Positions 1 to 10,126 of a stretch of 64,000 nt of DNA are shown here, piece after piece. The notes under the pieces are model-generated. The model did not search any database and had not been told where the DNA came from. It saw only the letters and a list, made by a program, of their open reading frames with translations. The stretch lies in assembly GCF_000317695.1 (NCBI RefSeq), contig NC_019771.1, positions 5,446,001 through 5,510,000 of the forward strand, given 5' to 3'. The stretch comes from Anabaena cylindrica PCC 7122. Lineage in GTDB: Bacteria; Cyanobacteriota; Cyanobacteriia; Cyanobacteriales; Nostocaceae. Within the stretch, counting starts at the first letter, position 1. Each line of letters starts with the position of its first letter. The position numbers were made by a program, and so were the translations under genes.

Positions 1-38
1 GGGTATTGGGTGGCAGAATATAAATACTTCTTCATCTT

Positions 39-108
39 CCCCAGTCCCCAGTCCCCAGTCCCCAGTCCCCAGTTCCCAGTCCCCAGTCCCCAGTTCCCAA
101 TCCCTAAC
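39..108. repeat. STRR heptanucleotide tandem repeat (CCCCAGT)n
   Basis: About ten head-to-tail copies of the heptamer CCCCAGT, some with the variant TTCCCAGT, end just before the 3' end of topA. Short heptameric tandem repeats of this kind are typical intergenic sequence in filamentous cyanobacteria. No gene is visible in the first 103 bases. Confidence 0.85.
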
Positions 109-2740
109 TGTCCGTTTCCTTCTTTTTCGTCCTACTGGTTGATGACTTAGCTTTAGAAGTTGTTGATTTTCTGGTTTTGCCTGTGGATTTGGTAGATGCT
201 TTAGCTTGCAGCAATTCCAATGCGGTAGACAGCGTTACATTTTCTACTGTTTGACCTTCGGGAATACTCACATTAGTTTTGCCATGCTTAATATAAGGGC
301 CATAGGGTCCATCGTAGATATTGATAGGAGCATCATCTTCTGGATGTGTTCCTAATTCCCGTAAAGCTGCCTTAGATTTGCTGTTGCTAGAAGCACGTCC
401 CTTTTTCGGTTCAGACAATAATTCCAATGCACGTTCCAAAGGAATTGTCAATACATTATCAGCAGCTTTCAAAGAACGGTAGTCTTTCCCTTCTTTGCCT
501 TGGTCATGAACAACGTAAGGGCCAAAACGTCCTAAACTAGCTTGAATTTTCCCTCCAGTGGCTGGGTGAACTCCCAATGTGCGGGGGAGTGCCAAAAGAC
601 CAACGGCCATGTCTAGGGTGACATTTTCATGGGTTACGCCTTTAGGAAGGGAAGCTTGTTTAGGTTTGGGGTTTTCGTCTGTCTTATCTCCCAACTGCAC
701 ATAAGGCCCATAAGTGCCAATTTTCACATAAATTGGTTCACCTGTTTCGGGATGCCGTCCCACTTGGTCAGGCCCGGTGGTTTTTTGCCGCAGTAGAACT
801 TCTACCTGTTTGGGGTCAAGATCAGCGGGTGTGAGGTCTTTGGGAATAGATGCTGTGACAACACCATCACCAGTATCTACTTCGATGTAAGGACCATATT
901 TACCAATGCGGACTTTAGCATCTAAATTTTCTAATATTACGGTTCTAGCAATAGTTGCATCAATTTCACTTTCTCGTTCCCTCACCAGAGTTTCTAAACC
1001 TTGGTCGCCTAGATAAAATTTCTGCAAGTAGGGTAGCCATTTAGCTTCTCCTGTGGAGATGTCATCTAGGGTTTGCTCCATTTTGGAGGTAAAACTGGGA
1101 TCAACGATGTCGGGAAAGTGTTTCTCTAATAAGTCAGTAACAGCAAAAGCGGTGAAGGTGGGAATCAAGGCATTACTTACCAACTGGGCATAACCTTTGT
1201 CAATGATAGTGCCGATGATGCTGGCGTAGGTACTAGGACGACCAATGCCTTCACTTTCTAAGGTTTTTACTAGACTTGCTTCGGTGTACCTAGCTGGGGG
1301 TTGGGTTTCATGTCCCACGGATTCCAGTTCATTACAAGTGGGATGATCCCCGACTTTTAGTGGTGGTAAAATTACCTCTTGGTCTTCTAATGCGGCTTCG
1401 GGATCATCGGAACCTTCAACGTAGGCGCGGAGGTAGCCGGGAAAATCTATGCGCTTACCAGAAGAACGAAAACCAGCATCTTCTACTTGCAGTTGAACAC
1501 TAATTTGTGTTTGGCGAGAATCAGCCATTTGACTGGCGACGGTGCGCTTCCAAATCAAGTCATATATCGCCAGTTCTCTGCCGCCTAAAGCTGTTTCTTG
1601 GGGAGTACGGAAACTACTACCTGCGGGGCGAATGGCTTCGTGGGCTTCCTGTGCGCCTTTGGATTTGGTGGTGTATTGGCGGGGTTGGGGGCTGAGGTAT
1701 TGTTTGCCGTATTTTTGCTCTACACAACTGCGGGCAGCTGCGATCGCTTGATCTGACAAATGTACCGAATCTGTACGCATATAGGTAATATACCCTTGCT
1801 CGTACAAATTTTGAGCCACCCGCATTGTGTCTCGTGCCGAAAGGCGCAATTTGCGGTTAGATTCTTGTTGCAGTGTAGAAGTAGTAAACGGTGGTGCAGG
1901 TTTCCGGGTGACTGGGCGTTCTTCAATGTCGTTGACATTCCAAGTTTTTCCTGTCAGCCGTTCTTTGAGGTCTATGGCTTCTTCTTCATTGAGCAAGACC
2001 ACATTGCGCCCTGCGGTGATTTGTCCAGTTGCCGCATCAAAATCGCTACCTGTGGCAACTTTCGTACCTCCCAGGGTTACTAACTGAGCGCTAAAAGGGG
2101 TTTTTTCCTGGAGCAAACTGGCTTTTAAATCCCAGTATGTACCTTCATGGAAAGCACGGCGTTGACGTTCCTTTGTCACCAATAGACACACGGCTACAGA
2201 CTGAACTCGCCCAGCAGATAATCCCCAGGCGATTTTTTTCCATAGCAGAGGAGATAGGGTATATCCTACCAAGCGATCTAAAATGCGTCGGGTTTCTTGG
2301 GCGCGAACCAACTGCTCATCAATGGTGCGACAATTTTTCAAAGCTTTTTTAATAGCTTCTTGGGTAATTTCGTGGAACACCATTCGCTTGGTTGGCACTT
2401 TTGGCTTTAGCAATTGGTATAAATGCCAACTAATGCTTTCACCTTCACGGTCTTCGTCAGTTGCCAATATCAGTTCATCAACACCTTTCAGGGCATCTTT
2501 AAGCTGAGTGACAATTTTCTTTTTATCCTTGGGAACGACATACACCGGTTCAAAGTCGGCTTCTATATTCACCCCAAGCTGCGCCCATTTTTCCCCTTTG
2601 ACAGCGGCGGGGATTTCACTGGCCGATTGCGGGAGGTCACGCACATGACCCATTGAAGCTTCTACCCGATAGTCTTTTGGCAGGTAGTTGCGAATGGTAC
2701 GAGCTTTGGTTGGAGATTCGACAATGACGAGAGTTGACAT
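104..2740 (-). CDS. topA: DNA topoisomerase I
   Basis: Type IA topoisomerase that relaxes negatively supercoiled DNA through a 5'-phosphotyrosine intermediate. The 878-aa product opens with the Toprim fold (VIVESPTKA, Glu8; acidic cluster ATDEDREGE around residues 93-101). The catalytic tyrosine lies in ITYMRTDS (about Tyr320). After roughly residue 600 there are several GxYGPYI/GRFGPYV repeats, the C-terminal modules common in cyanobacterial and other bacterial enzymes that replace zinc fingers, and the protein ends in a Lys/Ser/Thr-rich basic tail. The length is normal. ATG start at 2740; the upstream neighbour is on the opposite strand, so the gene appears monocistronic. The many open frames on the plus strand inside it are shadows. 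Confidence 0.97.
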   Translation of the reverse strand: MSTLVIVESPTKARTIRNYLPKDYRVEASMGHVRDLPQSASEIPAAVKGEKWAQLGVNIEADFEPVYVVPKDKKKIVTQLKDALKGVDELILATDEDREGESISWHLYQLLKPKVPTKRMVFHEITQEAIKKALKNCRTIDEQLVRAQETRRILDRLVGYTLSPLLWKKIAWGLSAGRVQSVAVCLLVTKERQRRAFHEGTYWDLKASLLQEKTPFSAQLVTLGGTKVATGSDFDAATGQITAGRNVVLLNEEEAIDLKERLTGKTWNVNDIEERPVTRKPAPPFTTSTLQQESNRKLRLSARDTMRVAQNLYEQGYITYMRTDSVHLSDQAIAAARSCVEQKYGKQYLSPQPRQYTTKSKGAQEAHEAIRPAGSSFRTPQETALGGRELAIYDLIWKRTVASQMADSRQTQISVQLQVEDAGFRSSGKRIDFPGYLRAYVEGSDDPEAALEDQEVILPPLKVGDHPTCNELESVGHETQPPARYTEASLVKTLESEGIGRPSTYASIIGTIIDKGYAQLVSNALIPTFTAFAVTDLLEKHFPDIVDPSFTSKMEQTLDDISTGEAKWLPYLQKFYLGDQGLETLVRERESEIDATIARTVILENLDAKVRIGKYGPYIEVDTGDGVVTASIPKDLTPADLDPKQVEVLLRQKTTGPDQVGRHPETGEPIYVKIGTYGPYVQLGDKTDENPKPKQASLPKGVTHENVTLDMAVGLLALPRTLGVHPATGGKIQASLGRFGPYVVHDQGKEGKDYRSLKAADNVLTIPLERALELLSEPKKGRASSNSKSKAALRELGTHPEDDAPINIYDGPYGPYIKHGKTNVSIPEGQTVENVTLSTALELLQAKASTKSTGKTRKSTTSKAKSSTSRTKKKETDS

Positions 2741-3266
2741 GGAAATTTCAAAAAAAGAATAGCTGCGAAGCTAAACAGTCAAGTTGAGATAATTTCGGCG
2801 AAATGTCAAGATGAAATATCACGCCTAAGCAGTGATTTAATCCTTACACAAACTGCCCAAAAGGGGGAAAATTCTTTCAACTTTAGGCACAGTCAGTCCC
2901 AGAAGACTGGGGGAGGTAATGCCAAATTGATAAGTTGTCAGATATTTCCATCTTTAACTTATCTAACGCACAATTGGCGACTACGGTTTTCAAAATATCT
3001 CTGGAGTGTAACTGCTATGATGCCTTATTTGCTTGATTGACAGGGGTTATGAGCAATTTTGACACTTTCAGGGCTAAAGCCGCAGAATCTCAGCGGACAG
3101 AGTAAATTCTGATTGAGTACTTAGCTAAAGTGCAATACCTGTGGTGTACCACTAGATAAGAAGTCCTTAGAAAATGGGAGAATATGTCAAAATGACATTA
3201 GATTAAGTACTTGGACAGAATTAATTACACAAATTATTTTTCTGTTCCCTATTCCCAGTTCCCTTT
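2741..3266. other. Intergenic region between topA and a Uma2 gene
   Basis: This 526-bp gap separates divergent genes and must hold both promoters. I see a small inverted repeat (CCCAGAAGACTGGG near 2897) and AT-rich sequence, but no convincing gene, RNA or mobile element. Confidence 0.5.
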
Positions 3267-3830
3267 ATGACTCAATTAAAAACCAAACTCACTCTCGAAG
3301 AATTTCTGGCACTTCCCGAAAGTGATCTTGCTTATGAGTTTGTTAACGGTGAATCTGTACCTAAATATAAAAATGATCAAATGTCTCCTAAGTTTTTTCA
3401 TGGTTCAACCACAGGAGCATTATTTATAATATTATCCACATGGGCGGAAGGCAAAGGTCGTGTTGTCGTGGAATGGGGGATTAAATTAACCAGAAATCAA
3501 GAAAATTGGATACCCATACCTGATTTAACATACATTTCCTATAATCGTCTTCCTGCTGACTGGCTTCAAGATGAAGCTTGTCCTGTGATCCCAGAATTAG
3601 TGATTGAAATTATTTCTCCTGGTCAAACTTTTGGAGACATGATTGAAAAGACTACTTATTATCTTCAATCTGGGATTTTTCTGGTTTGGATAGTGGATAC
3701 AATATCTCAAACTATCACCGTCTTTACAGCATCTTCTCTGCCTGTGACTTTTCGAGAAAATCAAGTCATCAGTTATGAAATTTTACCAGAATTAGAAATT
3801 ACTCCTCAGAGGATGTTTGAAAAATACTAA
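3267..3830 (+). CDS. Uma2 family protein (DUF820, putative PD-(D/E)XK nuclease fold)
   Basis: A 187-aa protein of the Uma2/DUF820 family, which is greatly expanded in cyanobacteria. Visible family features are the N-terminal TLEEFLALPESD segment, a central Asp-containing strand (IPIPDLTYIS), the ELVIEIISPGQ motif with the conserved Glu of the putative nuclease core, and the YLQSGIFLVWIVD segment. The fold is related to restriction endonucleases, but no reaction or substrate is established for most members. It stands alone, just upstream of the type I restriction locus; whether it is functionally linked to it cannot be judged from sequence. Confidence 0.88.
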   Translation: MTQLKTKLTLEEFLALPESDLAYEFVNGESVPKYKNDQMSPKFFHGSTTGALFIILSTWAEGKGRVVVEWGIKLTRNQENWIPIPDLTYISYNRLPADWLQDEACPVIPELVIEIISPGQTFGDMIEKTTYYLQSGIFLVWIVDTISQTITVFTASSLPVTFRENQVISYEILPELEITPQRMFEKY

Positions 3831-3914
3831 ACTAGTTTTATAGTTGGATTTGGCGAGATTTTACTTCTAATCTCACTAAAATATGTTGTTATAAAACTTT
3901 TGTTGAGGATCTGG

Positions 3915-6446
3915 ATGTCAAATAATGAAGCTACCGCCAGAATTAAGATTAATAAGTTACTTGAGGCGGCTGGCTGGCGTTTTTTTGATGAAGGGGGACA
4001 AGCAGCGAATATATGTCTTGAGCCTAACGTGCAGCTTGGATCGTCAGATTTAGATAAGTTCGGTGAGAACTTTGAAAAAACGAAAAAAGGTTTTATTGAT
4101 TTTTTGTTGCTGAACGATCGCGGATTTCCGTTTATTGTACTGGAAGCTAAGGCGGGGGGGATTCACCCTTTATTTGGTAAGGAGCAAGCGCGGGATTATG
4201 CCAAGTCTCAGCAATGCCGTTTTGTGATTTTGTCTAATGGAGATTTGCATTATTTCTGGGATTTAGAGCGAGGAAATCCCGACGTTATTACAAATTTTCC
4301 TACACCTAACTCGGTGATGGGTTATCAGAAAACAATTCCAGAGCCTCAGCGTCTTGTGGATGAGGCGATCGCAGATAACTATGTAGTGCTGACCCAGCTA
4401 CCGGACTATCAAGATCAGGCAGGGTGGAAGAATCAGGCAGAGCGACCAAATTTTATTGAAACAAATAAACTGCGATTTTTAAGACCTTATCAAAGGAATG
4501 CAATTAAGGCTTTGCAAGGGGCGGTTAGTGAGGGAAAAGAGCGATTTTTGTTTCAGATGGCGACGGGGACGGGAAAAACTCTGACTTCGGCGGCGGTGAT
4601 TAATTTATTTTTGCGGACTGGAAATGCTCAACGTGTTTTATTTTTGGTCGATCGCCTTGAGCTTGAGGATCAGGCAAAAAAGGCTTTTGATTTGTTGCTG
4701 AAAAATGACTATAAGACCGTAATTTATAAGGAAAATCGGGATGATTGGCGACGTGCCGATATTGTCGTGACTACGGTGCAGTCATTACTGGTAAATAACA
4801 AGTATCGCGATCGCTTTTCACCGACTGATTTTGATTTGGTAATTTCCGATGAAGCACACCGCTCAATAGGTGGTAACTCACGGGCAGTTTTTGAGTATTT
4901 TATTGGGTACAAGTTAGGACTGACAGCAACACCTCGCGACTATCTCAAGCAGTTTGATAAGACAAAGCCCACGACTAAAGATCCACGAGAATCCGAGCGG
5001 CGGATGATGTTGGATACTTATCGCATTTTTGGCTGTGCGGATAGTTTACCGACGTTTTCCTATGGGTTAAATGACGGGGTGAGTGATGGCTTTTTGATTC
5101 ATCCGACGGTGGTAGATGCCAGGAGTGAGGTAACGACTCAGCTTTTGTCTAAGGATGGTTTTATTGTTGAGTTTAAAGATGATGATGGGGGCGATCGCCA
5201 AGAAACTTTTAAACAGCGTCAATTCGAGAAACGATTTTTTGCTGAAGGGACAAATCAGCTTTTTTGCAAGATTTTTCTAGAGAATGCTTTGCGCGATCCG
5301 ATTAGTGGCGAGATTGGCAAATCGATCATTTTTGCGGTAAGTCAAAACCATGCAGTAAAACTGGTGCAGATCCTGAATGAGATGGCGGATCGGATGTTTC
5401 CGAATAAGTATCAATCGGATTTTGCCGTACAGGTGACATCAGGAGTTAAGGACGCGCAGCAACACACCATTAATTTTACAAATAATAATTTGTTGGGTAC
5501 TGCGAATTTTATAGAAACTTATCGCACGAGTAAGGCGCGGGTATGTGTGACGGTGGGAATGATGACGACAGGTTATGACTGTCCTGATTTGCTTAATCTT
5601 GGTTTATTCCGTCCCATCTTTTCACCGACTGATTTTATTCAGATCAAAGGGCGGGGGACTCGCAAGCATAATTTTTTGGAACAGTTGTTTGATGACGATA
5701 TTAAGGACGGAGTTAAACAACCGCACAAGACCGCTTATAAGTTGTTTGATTTTTTTGCTAATTGTGAATATTTTGATCAAGAGTTTAAATATGATGAGGT
5801 GTTAGCACTACCTCAGCCGAAAAGTGATGGTAATGGCGATAATGGCGGCGATGGGACAAAGGGGATTGCAACCTATGAACATTTAGGGGCGGATATTCTG
5901 GAGAGCATTAAGGAGGAGAAAATCGGCTTTGAGGGAATGAAGATTGATCGCTTGTATTATGAAAAATTTGAGGAGAAGATCCGCGAAAATCGGGTGATTG
6001 CTGAGGCAGTTGAGGCGGGGCAATGGGATCTGGTGATTGATTATATTAATCGTCAAATATTTGACGATCCTGAGAAATTTTATACGTTGGATAAGTTACG
6101 GAAAGCGGCGGCGGTTGATCGCCGTTTGAGTTTGCGAGAAATATTAGAAAAAATCTTTGGTTTAATTCCGCGCTTTAAGTCAAAGGATGAGTTACTGGAA
6201 GAGGAGTTTTCTAATTTTGTGGCTGCATATCAGCCAGAAGAGGCAATTCCTGAGATTAAAAATTACTTTAAGGCTTATGTCACTAATAGTCAGATTCGGC
6301 AAATTATTGAAACTAAAAAATACCAAGAGTTAGCGACAAATCCGGTTTTGTCGATGGATAATTTTAAGGCTGTGCCTAAGTCTTACCGCGATCTGATTCC
6401 AGATTACGTTAAAAACTATATAGAGTTAGATAGGTTTGTTGCATAA
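3915..6446 (+). CDS. hsdR: Type I restriction enzyme R subunit (DEAD/DEAH helicase-nuclease)
   Basis: Motor and nuclease subunit of a type I restriction system, which translocates DNA with ATP and cleaves at a distance from the recognition site. The frame also opens with two TTG codons at 3900, but ATG at 3915 (protein MSNNEATARI) is the better start, giving about 843 aa. The N-terminal nuclease domain has a PD-(D/E)XK pattern (FIDFLLLND, then VLEAKA, about residues 60-80). The superfamily 2 helicase core follows, with ATGTGKT near residue 216 and SDEAH near 312, a motif VI-like KGRGTRKHN, and an EcoEI-like C-terminal region. A single-chain methylase/specificity gene lies about 0.7 kb downstream, separated by a toxin-antitoxin pair on the other strand. 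Codon use (frequent TTG, GAG, GCG, GGG) looks different from neighbours, which suggests transfer. Confidence 0.93.
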   Translation: MSNNEATARIKINKLLEAAGWRFFDEGGQAANICLEPNVQLGSSDLDKFGENFEKTKKGFIDFLLLNDRGFPFIVLEAKAGGIHPLFGKEQARDYAKSQQCRFVILSNGDLHYFWDLERGNPDVITNFPTPNSVMGYQKTIPEPQRLVDEAIADNYVVLTQLPDYQDQAGWKNQAERPNFIETNKLRFLRPYQRNAIKALQGAVSEGKERFLFQMATGTGKTLTSAAVINLFLRTGNAQRVLFLVDRLELEDQAKKAFDLLLKNDYKTVIYKENRDDWRRADIVVTTVQSLLVNNKYRDRFSPTDFDLVISDEAHRSIGGNSRAVFEYFIGYKLGLTATPRDYLKQFDKTKPTTKDPRESERRMMLDTYRIFGCADSLPTFSYGLNDGVSDGFLIHPTVVDARSEVTTQLLSKDGFIVEFKDDDGGDRQETFKQRQFEKRFFAEGTNQLFCKIFLENALRDPISGEIGKSIIFAVSQNHAVKLVQILNEMADRMFPNKYQSDFAVQVTSGVKDAQQHTINFTNNNLLGTANFIETYRTSKARVCVTVGMMTTGYDCPDLLNLGLFRPIFSPTDFIQIKGRGTRKHNFLEQLFDDDIKDGVKQPHKTAYKLFDFFANCEYFDQEFKYDEVLALPQPKSDGNGDNGGDGTKGIATYEHLGADILESIKEEKIGFEGMKIDRLYYEKFEEKIRENRVIAEAVEAGQWDLVIDYINRQIFDDPEKFYTLDKLRKAAAVDRRLSLREILEKIFGLIPRFKSKDELLEEEFSNFVAAYQPEEAIPEIKNYFKAYVTNSQIRQIIETKKYQELATNPVLSMDNFKAVPKSYRDLIPDYVKNYIELDRFVA

Positions 6447-6451
6447 TTGAT

Positions 6452-6826
6452 TTACCATCTTGCATAGCTATAGTTTGCCAGAATTTTGTGATCTTTGCTT
6501 ATTAAGATATTCTCATCAATCATGGCATTAGCTACGATTAAACGATCAAAAACATCGCGAGTCCATTCAATGCTCATGGCTTTTTCAATGATTAGATAAA
6601 AGTCTTTCTGACAAATATTTAGGTCAGTCTGATTGACTAGATACTCAATTATTTGATCTGGTGATGAACCTAGACGGCCAATCTCGTAAAGATACTTTAG
6701 CTCTAAGCGAACCAATGGTGATATGCAAATATCGTTGTCGGATATTAAGCTTTCTGCTAGCGTAGACAGCTTTTTAGAAGCATCTCCATAGAGCCAGATT
6801 ATGACGTGAGTATCAAGGTAAATCAA
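6452..6826 (-). CDS. PIN-domain ribonuclease toxin (VapC family)
   Basis: A 124-aa PIN-domain protein, the usual size of VapC toxins, which are Mg-dependent RNases. Acidic residues of the PIN active site are visible in IYLDTHVIIWL (Asp5), the RLEL segment (Glu near 43) and WTRDVFDRLIVANA (Asp near 90-94). The start is TTG at 6826; no ATG is available and the coding sequence begins exactly at the conserved IYLDTH strand. The start overlaps the end of the upstream antitoxin frame by 14 bp, as expected for translational coupling in vapBC pairs. It ends 5 bp from the convergent hsdR stop. Confidence 0.88.
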   Translation of the reverse strand: MIYLDTHVIIWLYGDASKKLSTLAESLISDNDICISPLVRLELKYLYEIGRLGSSPDQIIEYLVNQTDLNICQKDFYLIIEKAMSIEWTRDVFDRLIVANAMIDENILISKDHKILANYSYARW

Positions 6827-7048
6827 GGTTTATTTCTCGCTCCCAAGAGATGTTTACCAGATCGTCAGGATCGCCAATGTATACTTCTGGATGAGGAACA
6901 AGTTTTTCAAGTTTATTTTTTTCGGTGCTGGCAAAATTTGGAAGCGTTTGCCTTTCCAGTCAAACTCAAGGCGATCGCCTGTGGCGGCAATTTCTGCTAG
7001 TAGAGTTTCTAGGTCTTCAGGTAATTTATCGATGGTGATGGGTTTCAT
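6813..7048 (-). pseudogene. VapB-like antitoxin with a -1 frameshift at an A7 run
   Basis: The frame starts at ATG 7048 and encodes MKPITIDKLPEDL and then a GKRFQILPAP segment, but continues only into an implausible tail and a stop near 6854. Shifting by one base at the seven-A run (6916-6922 on the plus strand) restores a good antitoxin C-terminus containing KLVPHPEVYIGDPDDL and NISWEREINLDLP, ending at 6813-6815. That end overlaps the toxin start by 14 bp, the classic vapBC arrangement. Either one A has been lost (a mutation or assembly error) or translation slips by -1 on the A run. I treat the antitoxin as the reconstructed 78-79 aa protein and mark it as disrupted in the given sequence. 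Confidence 0.75.
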
Positions 7049-7162
7049 TTTTTAAATTACGAGTTGGGTTAAGCCGGGTTCAATTTTTTTGAGAAGTGAG
7101 CCTAGAATTAGACTCTATAATAGCATTCACCTAAAATATCAATTCATACATAATTCAAAAAA

Positions 7163-9673
7163 ATGCTCGACACTGAAACCAAACGCCGCATCGATACCGC
7201 CCGTGACATTCTTGTGGGGAAGGTTCCCGATCCTAAGTCTCAGGTCGAGCAGATCACGATCGCACTTATCTACAAGTTCATGGATGATATGGACGCTGAG
7301 GTAGAGGAGTTAGGCGGCGATCGCACTTTTTTCGCGGACTCATTTGCCAAGTTTGGCTGGTCGATGCTTATGAATCCGAGGGTGGGGGGTCATGAGTTGC
7401 TAAGTCTCTACAGTGAGGGCATTAGCACAATGCCGCAAAATGAAGGGATTCCTGCCTTATTTCGGGACATTTTCAAAAATGCTTATTTGCCCTATCGTGA
7501 TCCTGAGACGCTGAAAAGTTTTCTGAAGGTGATCGATGAGTTTAAATACGATCATTCCGAGCGGTTGGGGGATGCGTTTGAATATTTGCTCTCTGTGTTG
7601 GGTTCTCAGGGGGATGCGGGACAGTTTCGCACACCGCGCCATATTATTGATTTTATTGTAGAGATTATTCAGCCGAAAAAGGGTGAGGTGATTCTCGATC
7701 CGGCTTGTGGTACGGCGGGTTTTTTGATTTCGGCATACAAGCATATTTTGCGGTCAAATCTGGATAGTCAGGGCAATAGTACCCTTACGCCCGATGAGAA
7801 GGGACGGATGGCGACAAATTTTAAGGGCTATGATATTTCGCCCGATATGGTGCGGTTATCGTTGGTAAATCTCTATTTGCATGGGTTTAAAAGTCCGCAA
7901 ATTGCCGAGTATGACACGCTGACTTCTGAGGATAAGTGGAATGAGTTTGCAGATGTGATTCTTGCCAATCCGCCGTTTATGTCTCCGAAGGGTGGGATTA
8001 AGCCTCATAAACGTTTTTCGATTAAGGCGAAACGGAGTGAGGTACTTTTTGTCGATTACATGGCGGAACATCTGTCGCCTCATGGTCGGGCGGGGATTAT
8101 TGTGCCTGAAGGTATCATTTTCCAGAGTCAGACGGCGTATAAGGATTTGCGAAAGATGCTGGTCGAGAACTCCCTTGTGGCGGTGGTTTCCCTACCTGCG
8201 GGGGTGTTTAATCCCTATTCGGGTGTGAAGACTTCGATTTTGATTTTGGATAAGTCTTTGGCGAAAAAGTCTGATACGGTGGCGTTTTTTAAAGTAGAAA
8301 ATGATGGTTTTGGTTTAGGCGCTCAACGGCGAGAGGTTTCTGGGGAACAGCTTACACAGGTAAAAATCGAGTTAGCGGAATATCTGCAAGCTGTTCGTAA
8401 TCAAGTATCGACTGATAATATTCTGTTTAATCATGGGTTGATTGTTCCTAAAGTAAAGATTGCAGAGAATGGGGACTATAACTTTAGTGGTGAGAGATAT
8501 CGGGAAGGTATCGTTACAAATTCTAAATGTCATTTTGTAAGATTTGAGGAAGCTCCTTTTGAGATTATTGATGGTGATCGAGGAATAAATTATCCAAAGA
8601 AAGAAGAGTTTTCGTCAGATGGTTATTGTGTCTTTCTCAGTACAAAGAATGTACGTCCAGATGGATTCAATTTTAGTGAGGTCGAATTTATTACTGAAGA
8701 GAAAGATAAATCCCTAAGAAAAGGTAAACTTTTTCGTGGTGATGTTGTCCTTACAACACGAGGCACAATTGGGAATACAGGTTATTATGATGATTCTGTA
8801 AAGTTCGATCATATTAGAATTAATTCAGGAATGTTGATTTTTAGACCAGATAAAGACAAGTTGTCTGGCGACTATCTTTTCCAGTTTTTCCAATCTCAGA
8901 ACTTTAAAAATCAGCGTGATGCAATTGTATCTGGTGCTGCACAGCCACAATTACCAATTCGCAGTTTAATAAATGCAACTCTTCCACTACCCCCGATCGC
9001 AATTCAGCAAGAAATCGTCACCGAGATCGAAGGCTACCAAAAAGTCATCAACGGCGCTCGTGCAGTCATCGACAACTACCGTCCTCATATTGCGATCGAT
9101 CCTGATTGGGAAATGGTAGAACTGAGAACAATTTGCGAACTCGGCGCATCAATTACCAGTAACGTCAATATAGATAAATCAATTCCCTATTTTGGTGCTG
9201 ATAGTATCGAGTCTCATACTGGGAAATTAATCAAAAAAGAGTCAGCCGAAGCACAAAATGTAAACGGTCCCGTTTATGAATTTGCTGGTGAGCGCTTACT
9301 ATACAGCAAGATTCGTCCATATCTTAACAAGTTAGCTATTGTTAATTTGCATGGCTGTTGTAGTTCCGATATGTACCCTTTACTAATCGACAACTCCAAA
9401 GCTCATATCATGTATTTAGCAACTTATATGCTTTCAGATACCTTTAATGAGAGGATTCGTGGTTATTACGAACGAGCGAGCATTCCAAAAATCAACCGTT
9501 CACAATTGTTTGAAGTAAAAATTCCTCTTCCACCTCTCGAAACTCAACAAGCAATAGTAACTGAAATAGAAGCCGAGCAAACCCTTGTTAACGCCAACCG
9601 CGAACTAATCACCCGCTTCGAGAAAAAGATCCAAACCACCCTTAACCGTATCTGGGGCGAACAAACGGATTAG
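7163..9673 (+). CDS. hsdM: Type I restriction-modification fusion protein: methylase (M) plus specificity (S)
   Basis: A single 836-aa chain joins the N6-adenine methyltransferase and the specificity subunit. The N-terminal HsdM helical domain spans about residues 5-140. The SAM-binding motif DPACGTAGF is at 179-187 and the catalytic NPPF at 269-272. From about residue 430 there are two target-recognition modules, each ending in the S-subunit conserved helix start (LPLPPIAIQQEIV near 608-620 and IPLPPLETQQAIV near 795-807), so the S part resembles a complete two-half specificity subunit. Classical type I systems encode M and S separately. The partner R subunit is upstream at 3915. Upstream sequence is AT-rich without a strong Shine-Dalgarno site. 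Confidence 0.92.
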   Translation: MLDTETKRRIDTARDILVGKVPDPKSQVEQITIALIYKFMDDMDAEVEELGGDRTFFADSFAKFGWSMLMNPRVGGHELLSLYSEGISTMPQNEGIPALFRDIFKNAYLPYRDPETLKSFLKVIDEFKYDHSERLGDAFEYLLSVLGSQGDAGQFRTPRHIIDFIVEIIQPKKGEVILDPACGTAGFLISAYKHILRSNLDSQGNSTLTPDEKGRMATNFKGYDISPDMVRLSLVNLYLHGFKSPQIAEYDTLTSEDKWNEFADVILANPPFMSPKGGIKPHKRFSIKAKRSEVLFVDYMAEHLSPHGRAGIIVPEGIIFQSQTAYKDLRKMLVENSLVAVVSLPAGVFNPYSGVKTSILILDKSLAKKSDTVAFFKVENDGFGLGAQRREVSGEQLTQVKIELAEYLQAVRNQVSTDNILFNHGLIVPKVKIAENGDYNFSGERYREGIVTNSKCHFVRFEEAPFEIIDGDRGINYPKKEEFSSDGYCVFLSTKNVRPDGFNFSEVEFITEEKDKSLRKGKLFRGDVVLTTRGTIGNTGYYDDSVKFDHIRINSGMLIFRPDKDKLSGDYLFQFFQSQNFKNQRDAIVSGAAQPQLPIRSLINATLPLPPIAIQQEIVTEIEGYQKVINGARAVIDNYRPHIAIDPDWEMVELRTICELGASITSNVNIDKSIPYFGADSIESHTGKLIKKESAEAQNVNGPVYEFAGERLLYSKIRPYLNKLAIVNLHGCCSSDMYPLLIDNSKAHIMYLATYMLSDTFNERIRGYYERASIPKINRSQLFEVKIPLPPLETQQAIVTEIEAEQTLVNANRELITRFEKKIQTTLNRIWGEQTD

Positions 9674-9762
9674 ATAAAAGTATGGATGAAGCACTGCAAT
9701 TAAATGACTATAGGCATTGTATCCGCTAAAATTTAACACGATTTTTATATGTATAATTACTT

Positions 9763-9997
<235 letters not shown>

Positions 9998-10126
9998 ACT
10001 TAAAATAAATCCCGAACTTTCATCTGTGAGTTTAAAACATACGGTTAAATGCAATTATGGTAAAGATCTATAGATAGAATGAACAGAGTTAGCCTTCATA
10101 TCTAATCGCCAAAACCTATACATATC

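Noticed and set aside
39..108. Possible CRISPR array from regularly repeated sequence here and at other heptamer runs
   Set aside because: The unit is a 7-bp head-to-tail repeat without spacers, so it is a tandem repeat and not CRISPR; no cas genes are present.
1507..2656. Several plus-strand open frames of 62-107 codons within topA
   Set aside because: They are antisense to a well-conserved gene and have no family resemblance or ribosome-binding sites.
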